Under the pieces are notes generated by a model. The model did no database searches, was not told the origin of the DNA, and saw nothing but the letters and a program-made list of their open reading frames with translations. From JAGWRI01 sp963728785 (GTDB taxonomy: Bacteria > Gemmatimonadota > Gemmatimonadetes > Gemmatimonadales > Gemmatimonadaceae), in the NCBI GenBank assembly GCA_963728785.1, contig CAVSKV010000004.1, forward strand, positions 930,001 through 994,000: 64,000 nt of DNA. The letters are read 5' to 3'. Positions 41,862 to 49,410 of this stretch are shown here, in pieces. The position numbers were made by a program, and so were the translations under genes. Within the stretch, counting starts at the first letter, position 1. The number at the start of each line of letters is the position of its first letter.

Positions 41862-43205
41862 ATGAGTTCCGACGCCCGTCCGACCGTCTACATCGAGACC
41901 TACGGCTGCCAGATGAACGTCAGCGATTCCGAGCTGATGCTCGGATTGCTCGCCGCGCACGGCTACGGCCAGGCGGCTGATCCCCGATCCGCCGATGTGA
42001 TCCTGGTCAATACGTGCGCCATTCGCGAGCACGCCGAGCAGCGGGTGATCGGCCGGGTGGGCGAACTCAAGCGCGACATGAAGCCGGGCTCGGTCGTTGG
42101 GGTCACCGGGTGCATGGCCCAGCGGTTGGGTCCGCGGCTCCTCGAGTCGGCCCGTCATGTGAGTTTTGTGATAGGGCCGGACAGCTACCGCGCGCTGCCG
42201 ACGCTGGTCGACCGGGCACGTCGCGGCGAGCGCGCCACCGCCACGACCTTCGATCTCGAGGAACACTACGAGGACTTCACGCCGCGCCGGTTCGACAAGG
42301 TCAAGGCCTGGATCCCCGTCCAGCGAGGGTGTGACTACCGTTGCACGTACTGCATCGTGCCCACGACGCGCGGTCCCGAGCGGAGCCGCCAGCTCGCCGA
42401 CGTCGTGCGTGAGGCGGCCGACGTCGTCGCCGAAGGCATGAGCGAGGTCGTGCTCCTCGGGCAGACCGTGAACTCGTACGACGACGGCACGCACGATTTC
42501 GCCGACCTGCTCCGAGCCGTGGGCACGGTGCCGGGCATCCGCCGCGTACGATTCACCAGCCCGCACCCCAACGACTTCAGCGACCGAGTGATCACCGCGA
42601 TGGCCGAGGTGCCCGCGGTGTGCGAGCACGTCCATCTCCCGATGCAGTCGGGCAGCACGCGCGTGCTCAAGCGCATGCTGCGGCGCTACACGCGCGAGGG
42701 ATACTTCGAATGCGTCGAGCGGCTGCGCGCCGCGATCCCCGGGCTCAGCCTCACCACCGACGTCATCGTCGGGTTTCCGGGCGAGACCGACGCCGACTTC
42801 GACGAGACCTTGAGTGCCGTGCGCGCGATCGGCTTCGCCGATGCCTTCACGTTCAAGTTCTCCCTGCGTGAAGGCACGCCGGCCACCCGCCTGCCGGCCA
42901 GCGACACGGTGACCGACGCCGTGGCCAGCGAGCGGCTGGCTCGCCTGGTCGAGACCGTCCGCGGTGGCGCGCGCCAACGGAACCTCGGGCTGCTCGGCCG
43001 CCGCGTCGAGGTGCTGGCGGAGAAGGAGGCCCGCCGCGGCGGCGACCTGCTTCAGGCGCGAACCCGCGACTTCAAGACGGTGCTCGTTCCGGGCGATGCC
43101 GCGCTGCTCGGCCGGTACTTCACCGTCGAACTCACCGGCACCACCGGCTCGACGTTCACAGGCGCCATCGTGACGGAGCGGCAGCCGCTCCCCCTGGCGG
43201 GATGA
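41862..43205 (+). CDS. miaB: tRNA i6A37 methylthiotransferase
   Basis: 447 aa. It begins with the MiaB signature YIETYGCQMNVSDSE (Cys16), then VNTCAIREHAEQRV, GVTGCMAQRLG, radical-SAM RGCDYRCTYCIVPTTRGPER, LLGQTVNSYDD and PMQSGSTRVLKRMLRRYTR. A TRAM domain lies at the end. It adds a methylthio group to isopentenyl-A37 of tRNAs reading UNN codons. It sits directly after its paralogue mtaB and overlaps the ComFB-like gene by 4 bp. Confidence 0.95.
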   Translation: MSSDARPTVYIETYGCQMNVSDSELMLGLLAAHGYGQAADPRSADVILVNTCAIREHAEQRVIGRVGELKRDMKPGSVVGVTGCMAQRLGPRLLESARHVSFVIGPDSYRALPTLVDRARRGERATATTFDLEEHYEDFTPRRFDKVKAWIPVQRGCDYRCTYCIVPTTRGPERSRQLADVVREAADVVAEGMSEVVLLGQTVNSYDDGTHDFADLLRAVGTVPGIRRVRFTSPHPNDFSDRVITAMAEVPAVCEHVHLPMQSGSTRVLKRMLRRYTREGYFECVERLRAAIPGLSLTTDVIVGFPGETDADFDETLSAVRAIGFADAFTFKFSLREGTPATRLPASDTVTDAVASERLARLVETVRGGARQRNLGLLGRRVEVLAEKEARRGGDLLQARTRDFKTVLVPGDAALLGRYFTVELTGTTGSTFTGAIVTERQPLPLAG

Positions 43206-43498
43206 AGAACCTCGTCGAAGAGATGGTTCGCGAGATTCACGGGCAACTGCTCGCCAAGGGCGGGGGATTCTGCGCCTGTCAGCAGTGTGCGGATGACGTG
43301 TCTGCCTGGGTTCTCAACCATCTTCGGCCTCGATACGCGAACACCGGCACGGGATGGGCGCTGGCCAACCTCGAGTTGCGCAGCGACCAGGGCCGCGCGG
43401 AGCTCGCGGTCTGGGTGCTCGACGCCATGAAGCGCGTCGCGGCGTCTCCCAGACACGATCCGTCCCACAAAGTCACTCCCCCCCCCGCCGCCGGCTGA
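43202..43498 (+). CDS. ComFB-family protein
   Basis: 98 aa. MKNLVEEMVREIHGQLL, FCACQQCADDVSAWVLNHL and LRPRYANTGTG match the late-competence ComFB family: two CxxC-like Cys pairs and a helical body. The role is unclear in any organism; some homologues bind cyclic dinucleotides. Its ATG overlaps the miaB stop, and comEC begins 44 nt later, so two competence-associated genes are adjacent here. Confidence 0.82.
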   Translation: MKNLVEEMVREIHGQLLAKGGGFCACQQCADDVSAWVLNHLRPRYANTGTGWALANLELRSDQGRAELAVWVLDAMKRVAASPRHDPSHKVTPPPAAG

Positions 43499-43542
43499 CG
43501 TCCCGCGCATCGGGACGGGGGCCGCCCCGTTTCCGCTGCGCC

Positions 43543-45897
43543 ATGCCACTGTTCGCTGCCGCTGTCGTTTCGTACGTGGCCGGCCTGCTCCTCGGCTTCG
43601 CCGGCGCGGGCGGCATGGCCGCGATCGCCGCTGCCGCCGCTGCCATTGCAGCCTGGCGGCTCGGCCGGCTGGCTCCGGCGGGTGGGGCCCTGCTCGTAGC
43701 GGCCGGCATCCTGGTGGCGGGCGCCACGGCGCGCGACGACGCCCGATGCCTCGACACCCTCGCCTTGCGGCGCGCACTGCGTGTGGAGCTGCTGGACGCC
43801 GCCGAGCCGGGGATGCTGGCGCGCGGCACCGCGCTCGCCTGCCACGCGATCGTGTCGCTCGCCGTGGAGCAGGGCAGTGCGCGCGGCGGCTCCATCGTGA
43901 CGGCGTTCGGAACGGTGATCCGGACGCAGCGCGGCCTGTTGCTGCAGCACGCCAGGCTGCGGCTTCCGCAGCCAGGGTCGCTGCTGGCGCGGTGGCGCGA
44001 TCGCGCCGGCATCCGCGTGGATGCGCTGTTCGGGTCCGACGCTGCTCTCGCCCGCGCCCTGCTCGTCGCCGACCAGCGCGGCATACCCGCCGAAACCCGC
44101 GATCGTTATGCCGCCGCCGGGCTCGCCCACATGCTCTCCATCTCGGGTCTGCACGTCGCCCTCATCGCGGTCGCCGCAGATCTGGTGTTCCAGCTGTTCC
44201 GCCTGTCACGGCGTCGCGCCCATGTCGCCACGCTGGCCGTGATCGGTGGCTACGTGGCCATGCTCGGGGCGCCGTCGCCGGCGCTCCGCGCGGCGGTGAT
44301 GCTCGGGGTGATCGTCGTGTCGCGCCGCTGGCAGCGCCCCGTGTCCCCCTGGTCCGTGCTCGCCATTGGGGCCGCCATTCCGCTGGCCGACCCACGGGCC
44401 GTTGCCGCGGTTGGATATCAGTTGAGCGTCGCCGGGGTCGCGGCGCTCATCGCCGCCGGCGCGCTCGCCCGCCGCTGGCCCTGGCTTCGCGCCGGCCCCC
44501 CCGGAGTGCGGGCCGTGACAGGCATCGTGCTCAGTTCGACCATGGCCACCGTCGTTACCGCGCCGCTCGTCGCCTGGAGTTTCGGCCGGATCAGCCTCAT
44601 CGGACCCCTCACCAACGTCCTGGCCGCGCCCCTTATCGCGCTCGCACAACCGATGATGTTCCTGGCGCTCGCGATGTCGCCCGTTCCGTTGGTCGCGCGG
44701 TGGTTCGCGGACGCGGCGCATCCGGTGCTGCAGGCGTTCGATTTCGTTGCTGCGTCGGCTGCGGGCGTTCCCGGCGCGGCGATGGTCGTGGCGCCGTCGG
44801 CGCTGGCGGCAGCGTTCGGCGTCGTGTTCGCCGTAGCCCTCGTCGTGGCCTGTGTGAGCCGCTTTCCGGCACGCGGGGCGACGGTCGCCGCCGCCGCGCT
44901 TGGGGTGATCGCGTGGGCGCCCCTGGCGCCGGCAGGAAGCGGGCGCACGGAGCTGCACATGATCGATGTGGGCCAGGGCGACGCCATTGCCCTGCGCACG
45001 GTGCGCGGCCACTGGGTGCTGATGGACGCGGGGCGCGTCTGGCGCGGGGGCGACGCCGGCCGCTCCACGGTCGTGCCGTACCTTGCCCACCGTGGGGGAA
45101 CGCTGGCCGCGTTCATCCTGTCGCATCCGCACGATGATCACGTGGGCGGTGCGGCCAGCGTGCTGCGCGCCTTGCGTCCGCGCGACTACTATGACGCAGC
45201 GTATACACGCGCAGGCGAGGCGTACCAGGCGTCGCTGTTCGAGGCGCGCCGCGACGGTGTGACCTGGCACCGCGTCCATCCCGGCGACTCCCTGGTCGTG
45301 GACGAGGTCACCCTCACGTTCCTCGGACCCGATTCCGCTTGGGTCTCAGGGCTCCGCGACGCCAACGAAGCAAGCGCCATCGTGCTCGTGCGCGTAGGCC
45401 GGGTGCGCATGCTGCTCGTGGGCGACGCCGAGCGTGGCGAAGAGCACTGGCTCCTGGCGCATGAGCGCCGGTTTCTCGACGCCGACGTGCTCAAGGTGGG
45501 GCACCACGGAAGTTCCACGAGCACGACGCCCGAGTTCCTGAGTGCGGTGTCGCCCCGCGTGGCGCTCGTCTCGGTGGGCGCGGGCAACAGCTATGGCCAT
45601 CCCAGTGCTTCGGTCATGCGCCGGTTGGCTGCCGCTGGCGCACAGGTGCTGCGCACGGACCGCGTGTCCACCGTGGTCGTGCGAACTGACGGTCAGACCG
45701 TCACGGTCCGCGCAGGCGACGACGAGTGGGCAGTGTCGCCTGCCGATGCGCTCACCACCAGCGCGCGCGCAAGGTCCGTCCAGATGTCTTCTGGCGATTC
45801 GAGGCCGATGCTGAGGCGCAGCATGCCGGGGCTGAGCCCCTCCTCCAACCGCGCCGCCTCGCCGATGACGCGGTGTGTGAGCCCCGCCGGATGCTGA
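43543..45897 (+). CDS. comEC: ComEC/Rec2 DNA-uptake channel
   Basis: 784 aa from ATG 43543. Hydrophobic helices at the N-terminus are followed by a small OB-like domain, then the competence domain with YAAAGLAHMLSISGLHVALI and about eight membrane helices. The C-terminal metallo-beta-lactamase domain (~residue 465 on) has MIDVGQGDAIAL, LSHPHDDHVGGAASV, VLLVGD-like MLLVGDAERGEE and LKVGHHGSSTST. It is the inner-membrane pore for single-stranded DNA in transformation. The natural domain end is near 45740; the last ~50 residues are low-complexity and lie over the convergent trans-sulfuration gene (205-bp overlap). Confidence 0.92.
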   Translation: MPLFAAAVVSYVAGLLLGFAGAGGMAAIAAAAAAIAAWRLGRLAPAGGALLVAAGILVAGATARDDARCLDTLALRRALRVELLDAAEPGMLARGTALACHAIVSLAVEQGSARGGSIVTAFGTVIRTQRGLLLQHARLRLPQPGSLLARWRDRAGIRVDALFGSDAALARALLVADQRGIPAETRDRYAAAGLAHMLSISGLHVALIAVAADLVFQLFRLSRRRAHVATLAVIGGYVAMLGAPSPALRAAVMLGVIVVSRRWQRPVSPWSVLAIGAAIPLADPRAVAAVGYQLSVAGVAALIAAGALARRWPWLRAGPPGVRAVTGIVLSSTMATVVTAPLVAWSFGRISLIGPLTNVLAAPLIALAQPMMFLALAMSPVPLVARWFADAAHPVLQAFDFVAASAAGVPGAAMVVAPSALAAAFGVVFAVALVVACVSRFPARGATVAAAALGVIAWAPLAPAGSGRTELHMIDVGQGDAIALRTVRGHWVLMDAGRVWRGGDAGRSTVVPYLAHRGGTLAAFILSHPHDDHVGGAASVLRALRPRDYYDAAYTRAGEAYQASLFEARRDGVTWHRVHPGDSLVVDEVTLTFLGPDSAWVSGLRDANEASAIVLVRVGRVRMLLVGDAERGEEHWLLAHERRFLDADVLKVGHHGSSTSTTPEFLSAVSPRVALVSVGAGNSYGHPSASVMRRLAAAGAQVLRTDRVSTVVVRTDGQTVTVRAGDDEWAVSPADALTTSARARSVQMSSGDSRPMLRRSMPGLSPSSNRAASPMTRCVSPAGC

Positions 45898-46919
45898 ATG
45901 AGCGTGTCGGTCGAGCCCAGACTTACGGCAGGCGTAATGAGGTCTACTTCGCGGAGCACCGCGGCGGCCGCGTCGAATCCGCCGGCCACGTCGAAGCCGA
46001 TCATCGCGCCGGGACCACGCATCTGGCGTCCGATGAGCGCTTGGGGATCACCGCCCGCCAATCCGGGAAAGTACACGCGTTCTACGGCCGGGTTCACCGC
46101 CAGGCGTTCGGCGATCGTGATCGCGCTGGCCTGGGCCGTGCGCACGCGCACGGCCAATGTCTGGAGCCCGCGATGCAGCAGGTACGCCCCCATCGGGTGG
46201 AGCACGGCCCCCGTGAGAATGCGGACCTGGCGAAGCGCGCCGGCCCAGTCGTCGTTGGTGGCGATGACGCCGGCCATCACGTCGCCGTGGCCGCCGATGT
46301 ACTTGGTGGCGCTGTGCAGGGAAAGCGTGGCGCCGAGCGCCAGGGGCTGCTGGAGCACGGGAGTGGCGAAGGTCGAATCGACCAGCACCGGCACACGCCC
46401 CGCTTGGCGGACCACGTCCGCGATGTCGACCAGCGCGAGCGTGGGATTCCCCGGCGTCTCGATGACGACCAGTGATGTGTCGGGGCGGATGGCCTCTGCC
46501 ACGCCGTCTGCCGTCGCCCAGGTCACTTCGAGCGAGAGGAGCTGCGAAGCGAGCAGGTGATCCGTGCCGCCGTACAGCGGTCGCACGGCGACCACGTGGG
46601 TGCCGCGCTGGCGAGCGACGAGCAGGGCTGCGGTGACCGCCGCCATGCCCGAGCCGTAGCTCACCGCGTCGCTGGCGTCCTCCAATTCCGCGAATGCGCG
46701 CTCGAAGCGGTCGACGGTCGGGTTGGCGAGCCGGGCGTAGATGGCGTTCCGCTGAGGGCGGTCGCCGGCGATCATCGCATCGATGTCCTGGATGGCGTCG
46801 CTGAGTTCGCCGATCGGGTAGGTGGTGGACAGATCCAGTGGCGCGGCGTGGACGCCGAGGCGTCGGAAGTCTTCGCGACCGGCGTGCACGCCGGCGGTGT
46901 CGATCGATCTGACAATCAT
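45693..46919 (-). CDS. Trans-sulfuration family PLP enzyme (cystathionine gamma-synthase/methionine gamma-lyase type)
   Basis: 408 aa from ATG 46919, chosen because GGAAG lies at ribosome-binding distance; ATG 46943 would add eight residues. The fold-type I PLP enzyme shows YARLANPTVDRFERAFAELE, YGSGMAAVTAALL, VRPLYGGTDHLL, LVDSTFATPVLQQPL and SLHSATKYIGGHGDVMAG with the PLP Lys. Whether it makes cystathionine, cleaves it, or degrades methionine is not decidable by eye. The divergent Lrp/AsnC gene and the palindromes between them suggest amino-acid-controlled expression. The C-terminus overlaps comEC on the other strand by 205 bp. Confidence 0.88.
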   Translation of the reverse strand: MIVRSIDTAGVHAGREDFRRLGVHAAPLDLSTTYPIGELSDAIQDIDAMIAGDRPQRNAIYARLANPTVDRFERAFAELEDASDAVSYGSGMAAVTAALLVARQRGTHVVAVRPLYGGTDHLLASQLLSLEVTWATADGVAEAIRPDTSLVVIETPGNPTLALVDIADVVRQAGRVPVLVDSTFATPVLQQPLALGATLSLHSATKYIGGHGDVMAGVIATNDDWAGALRQVRILTGAVLHPMGAYLLHRGLQTLAVRVRTAQASAITIAERLAVNPAVERVYFPGLAGGDPQALIGRQMRGPGAMIGFDVAGGFDAAAAVLREVDLITPAVSLGSTDTLIQHPAGLTHRVIGEAARLEEGLSPGMLRLSIGLESPEDIWTDLARALVVSASAGDTAHSSSPARTVTV

Positions 46920-46949
46920 GGAATTTGCTTCCGTGTAGTCCATGACTGT

Positions 46950-46955
46950 AGAATA
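46950..46955 (-). promoter_or_regulatory. -10-like hexamer for the trans-sulfuration gene
   Basis: TATTCT on the minus strand lies exactly 6 nt before ATG 46943 and 30 nt before ATG 46919. It overlaps the palindrome at 46951-46961, so a bound regulator would block it. Confidence 0.42.
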
Positions 46956-46992
46956 CTATTCGGGGCAGCTGTCCGTCTAGCGAATATATTTC
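46951..46992. promoter_or_regulatory. Two Lrp/AsnC-type operator palindromes
   Basis: GAATACTATTC (46951-46961) is a perfect 11-bp palindrome. GAATATATTTC (46982-46992) is a near palindrome of the same type. Their centres are 31 bp apart, about three helical turns, as expected for an Lrp-type octamer wrapping DNA. They lie in the 82-bp divergent gap between the trans-sulfuration gene and the Lrp/AsnC gene. Confidence 0.6.
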
Positions 46993-47001
46993 GGGACACC
47001 C

Positions 47002-47463
47002 ATGGAAAATGGACCGATTGACCAAACGGATCACAAACTTCTGGCCCTCCTCGCGAACAATGCTCGGCTCTCGAACAAGGAGCTTGCGGCGCGGGTCGGA
47101 TTGGCCCCATCGAGCTGTCACGAGCGGGTGCGGCGGCTGATCGAGACCGGGGCGGTACAGGGGTTTCATGCCGTCGTGAATCCGGCCGTGCTCGGCTACG
47201 GCATCGAGGCGATGATCGCCGTACGCATTCGGCAGCACTCGCGCGAGAACTTCGAGCGGTTTCGCGCCTATGTGGTCACGATTCCCGAGGTCGTGGACGT
47301 GTATCACGTCAGTGGCGAGATCGACTTTCTCGTGCACGTGGTGGCGCGGGACGCACAGCACCTGCGCGATCTGGCGCTCGACCGGTTCCTGTCGCGGAAG
47401 GAAGTAGGGCACATCGAGACCGAGTTGATCTTCGATCACGTGCGGCCGTTGGTTCGCGCGTAA
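47002..47463 (+). CDS. Lrp/AsnC-family transcriptional regulator
   Basis: 153 aa. The N-terminal helix-turn-helix is DHKLLALLANNARLSNKELA with ARVGLAPSSCHERVRRLIE. The C-terminal RAM (ligand-binding) domain has IAVRIRQHSRENFERF, VVDVYHVSGEIDFLVHVV. It probably senses an amino acid and controls the divergent trans-sulfuration gene and itself; two palindromes lie just upstream. Confidence 0.93.
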   Translation: MENGPIDQTDHKLLALLANNARLSNKELAARVGLAPSSCHERVRRLIETGAVQGFHAVVNPAVLGYGIEAMIAVRIRQHSRENFERFRAYVVTIPEVVDVYHVSGEIDFLVHVVARDAQHLRDLALDRFLSRKEVGHIETELIFDHVRPLVRA

Positions 47464-47616
47464 CCGTCGCGGTCCCTTCGCGGTCCTTGTGCGGTCGGCC
47501 GCCAGCGGGCTCCGCCAAGGCGCTCGTGCCGGCCAGCGCGGAATTTCCGGACTTGCCCGGCGCGCCACTTGGCCCTCACTTTCCCAGTCGGTTCCTCCCC
47601 CACCGAGGAAGGCTTC

Positions 47617-48639
47617 GTGGTCAATCACACGTCGACGTCGGTCGTCACGATCGAGCGGTTCATCATCGAGCAGGAGCGGGCGCTTCCCGACGCGAGCGGG
47701 GACCTGTCGAACGTCCTGTACGATCTCGCGCTGGCCGCCAAGATGATCACCAACAAGGTGCGCAGCGCTGGCTTGGTCGACATCCTCGGGTCGGCGAGCA
47801 CGGAGAACGTACAGGGCGAGATTCAGCAGAAGCTCGACCTCTTCGCCAACGAGACGATCGTGAAGGCGATGGACCACACCGGCCGGCTGTGCGCCATGGC
47901 GTCGGAAGAGGAGGAGGGGATCATCCCCATTCCGTCCGAATTCCGCACGGGCAAGTACGCCTTGCTGTTCGATCCGCTCGACGGATCTTCGAACATCGAC
48001 GTCAACGTGCCGGTGGGCACGATCTTCTCGGTGGTGCCCAAGATCACGCGCGGCCGGGACGGCGTGATGGAGGACATGCTGCAACCGGGCCGCCGCCAGG
48101 TGGCCGCCGGCTACGTCATCTACGGCTCGAGCACGATGCTGGTGTACACCACCGGGCAGGGAGCGCACGGGTTCACGCTCGATCCGTCGATCGGCGAGTT
48201 CCTGCTGTCACATCCCAACATCCAGATCCCCCAGTCCGGCCGCTACCTCTCGGTGAACGACTCGTACTCTCAGTTGTGGGACGAGGACGTGCGCGCCCTC
48301 ATGCGGCGCTACCGCGGGCTGGAGGGTGACCACAAGCCACTCAACATTCGGTACGTGGGGTCGCTGGTTGCCGACTTCCATCGCAATCTGCTCGGCGGCG
48401 GCATCTTCGCCTATCCCCGCAATCGCAAGTCGCCGGCTGGCAAACTCCGCCTCTTGTACGAGGCGAATCCGCTGGCGTTCATCGTGGAGCAGGCAGGTGG
48501 ACTGGCCAGTGACGGAGCGCAGCGGATCCTGGATGTGCAGCCGACCGAGTTGCACCAGCGCACGCCGTTGTATATCGGGAGCCGGGCGGATGTGGAGTTG
48601 GCGGAACGGGTGCTGCGGGGAGAGATGGCGACAGCATAG
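47617..48639 (+). CDS. fbp: Class I fructose-1,6-bisphosphatase
   Basis: 340 aa from GTG 47617, preceded by GAGGAAGG; an ATG at 47569 would add 16 poor residues. Motifs: SEEEEGIIPIP (metal Glu), LFDPLDGSSNIDVNVPVGTI (active-site metal motif), YVIYGSSTMLVYTTGQG, and RYVGSLVADFHRNLLGGGIF plus GKLRLLYEANPLAFIVEQAG for substrate binding. It hydrolyses fructose 1,6-bisphosphate in gluconeogenesis. A 16-bp repeat array begins 18 nt after its stop. Confidence 0.95.
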   Translation: MVNHTSTSVVTIERFIIEQERALPDASGDLSNVLYDLALAAKMITNKVRSAGLVDILGSASTENVQGEIQQKLDLFANETIVKAMDHTGRLCAMASEEEEGIIPIPSEFRTGKYALLFDPLDGSSNIDVNVPVGTIFSVVPKITRGRDGVMEDMLQPGRRQVAAGYVIYGSSTMLVYTTGQGAHGFTLDPSIGEFLLSHPNIQIPQSGRYLSVNDSYSQLWDEDVRALMRRYRGLEGDHKPLNIRYVGSLVADFHRNLLGGGIFAYPRNRKSPAGKLRLLYEANPLAFIVEQAGGLASDGAQRILDVQPTELHQRTPLYIGSRADVELAERVLRGEMATA

Positions 48640-48657
48640 CAGCAAAGGGCGAGTGGA

Positions 48658-48801
48658 GAAACGCCGCAGGGCCGAAACCACGCAGGGCCGAGACGACGCA
48701 GGGCCGGGACGACGCAGGACCGGACCTGCGCGAAGCCGAGACGGCGCAGGGCGGAAACGGCGCGTGGCCAAACCTGCGCAGGGGCGAAACGGAGCGGGGG
48801 C
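48658..48801 (+). repeat. Left 16-bp repeat array (9 units)
   Basis: Nine head-to-tail units of exactly 16 bp, consensus GAAACGNCGCAGGGCC. Examples: GAAACCACGCAGGGCC (48674), GAGACGACGCAGGGCC (48690), GAGACGGCGCAGGGCG (48738), GAAACGGCGCGTGGCC (48754). Units 5, 8 and 9 are more degenerate. It fills the gap between fbp and the four-helix-bundle gene. Confidence 0.85.
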
Positions 48802-48827
48802 GGGAAAGGTGTCCGTTGCCTCTGGGG

Positions 48828-49187
48828 TCAGCGCATGCGCTTCATCAGGGCCTCGAGCATGCGGCGAGTGACGCTCGCCAGCCCGGCCAGTCGCTGGTAG
48901 TCCCGATCGGTGATCATGTTGTAATCGCGGCAGAGCCGCAAATGGTGTTGTGTCTCGCGCAGGGAGCCCGCGGAGATGGCGAAGAAGCGGCGCCGGTCGG
49001 CGATCGTGGGGCGGCCGCATCCCTCGGCAATGTTTGCGCCCACCGAATCGGCCGCGCGTCGGGCCTGTCGCCAGAGGTCGGCTGCCTGCCGCGCTGCGGA
49101 TGCATTGGACGCCCGGCGCACTTCCGCGGCCAACACGCAGGCAGCATCCCACACCCGCAGGTCCCGGATGTTCAGAGTAGTCGCCAT
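48828..49187 (-). CDS. Four-helix-bundle protein (S23/23S rRNA-IVP, bAvd-like family)
   Basis: 119 aa from ATG 49187; an upstream GTG at 49202 is possible. IRDLRVWDAACVLAAEVRRA, LWRQARRAADSVGANIAEGC, RRRFFAISAGSLRETQHHLR and YQRLAGLASVTRRMLEALMK follow the family pattern (DLxVW, RRA-S--NIAEG-GR, A-GS--E---L). Relatives are encoded inside 23S rRNA intervening sequences, act as accessory proteins of diversity-generating retroelements, or stand alone; they are basic and can bind nucleic acid. No reverse transcriptase is nearby. Unusually, the gene sits between two oppositely oriented arrays of one 16-bp repeat. No ribosome-binding site is clear. Confidence 0.85.
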   Translation of the reverse strand: MATTLNIRDLRVWDAACVLAAEVRRASNASAARQAADLWRQARRAADSVGANIAEGCGRPTIADRRRFFAISAGSLRETQHHLRLCRDYNMITDRDYQRLAGLASVTRRMLEALMKRMR

Positions 49188-49304
49188 GCCGGCAAGCTGC
49201 ACCGCTTGAGACGGCTATGCGGCAACGTTCGAGTGCACGTCGTATCTTTTTCGTAGTTTGCCTACACTCGCTGGGTTCCCCCCCTCCTCATCCCCCGCCT
49301 CTTC

Positions 49305-49384
49305 GGCCCTGCGCAGTTTCGGCGGTGCGCTGTTTCGGTCTCGCGTAGTTTCGGCGGTGCGTGCTACCGGCCCTGCGCCGTCTC
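49305..49384 (-). repeat. Right 16-bp repeat array (5 units, inverted)
   Basis: Read on the minus strand: GAGACGGCGCAGGGCC, GGTAGCACGCACCGCC, GAAACTACGCGAGACC, GAAACAGCGCACCGCC, GAAACTGCGCAGGGCC, each exactly 16 bp. This is the same repeat as the left array in opposite orientation. It ends 26 nt before the start of the mutase gene. Confidence 0.82.
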
Positions 49385-49410
49385 TCAGTTCTCGCCTCCT
49401 CGGTGCATCC

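Noticed and set aside
46048..48168. 706-aa minus-strand frame spanning the Lrp/AsnC and fbp genes
   Set aside because: It crosses three well-supported genes and a regulatory region; Arg/His-rich and motif-free.
48828..49187. Diversity-generating retroelement accessory gene (Avd)
   Set aside because: No reverse transcriptase, template or variable repeat was found around it; only the protein family is shared.
48658..49384. CRISPR array
   Set aside because: The 16-bp units are contiguous with no unique spacers, and no cas gene is present.
49258..49410. N-terminal extension of the mutase gene
   Set aside because: The in-frame codons are made of the 16-bp repeat array and give a low-complexity peptide unlike the family N-terminus.
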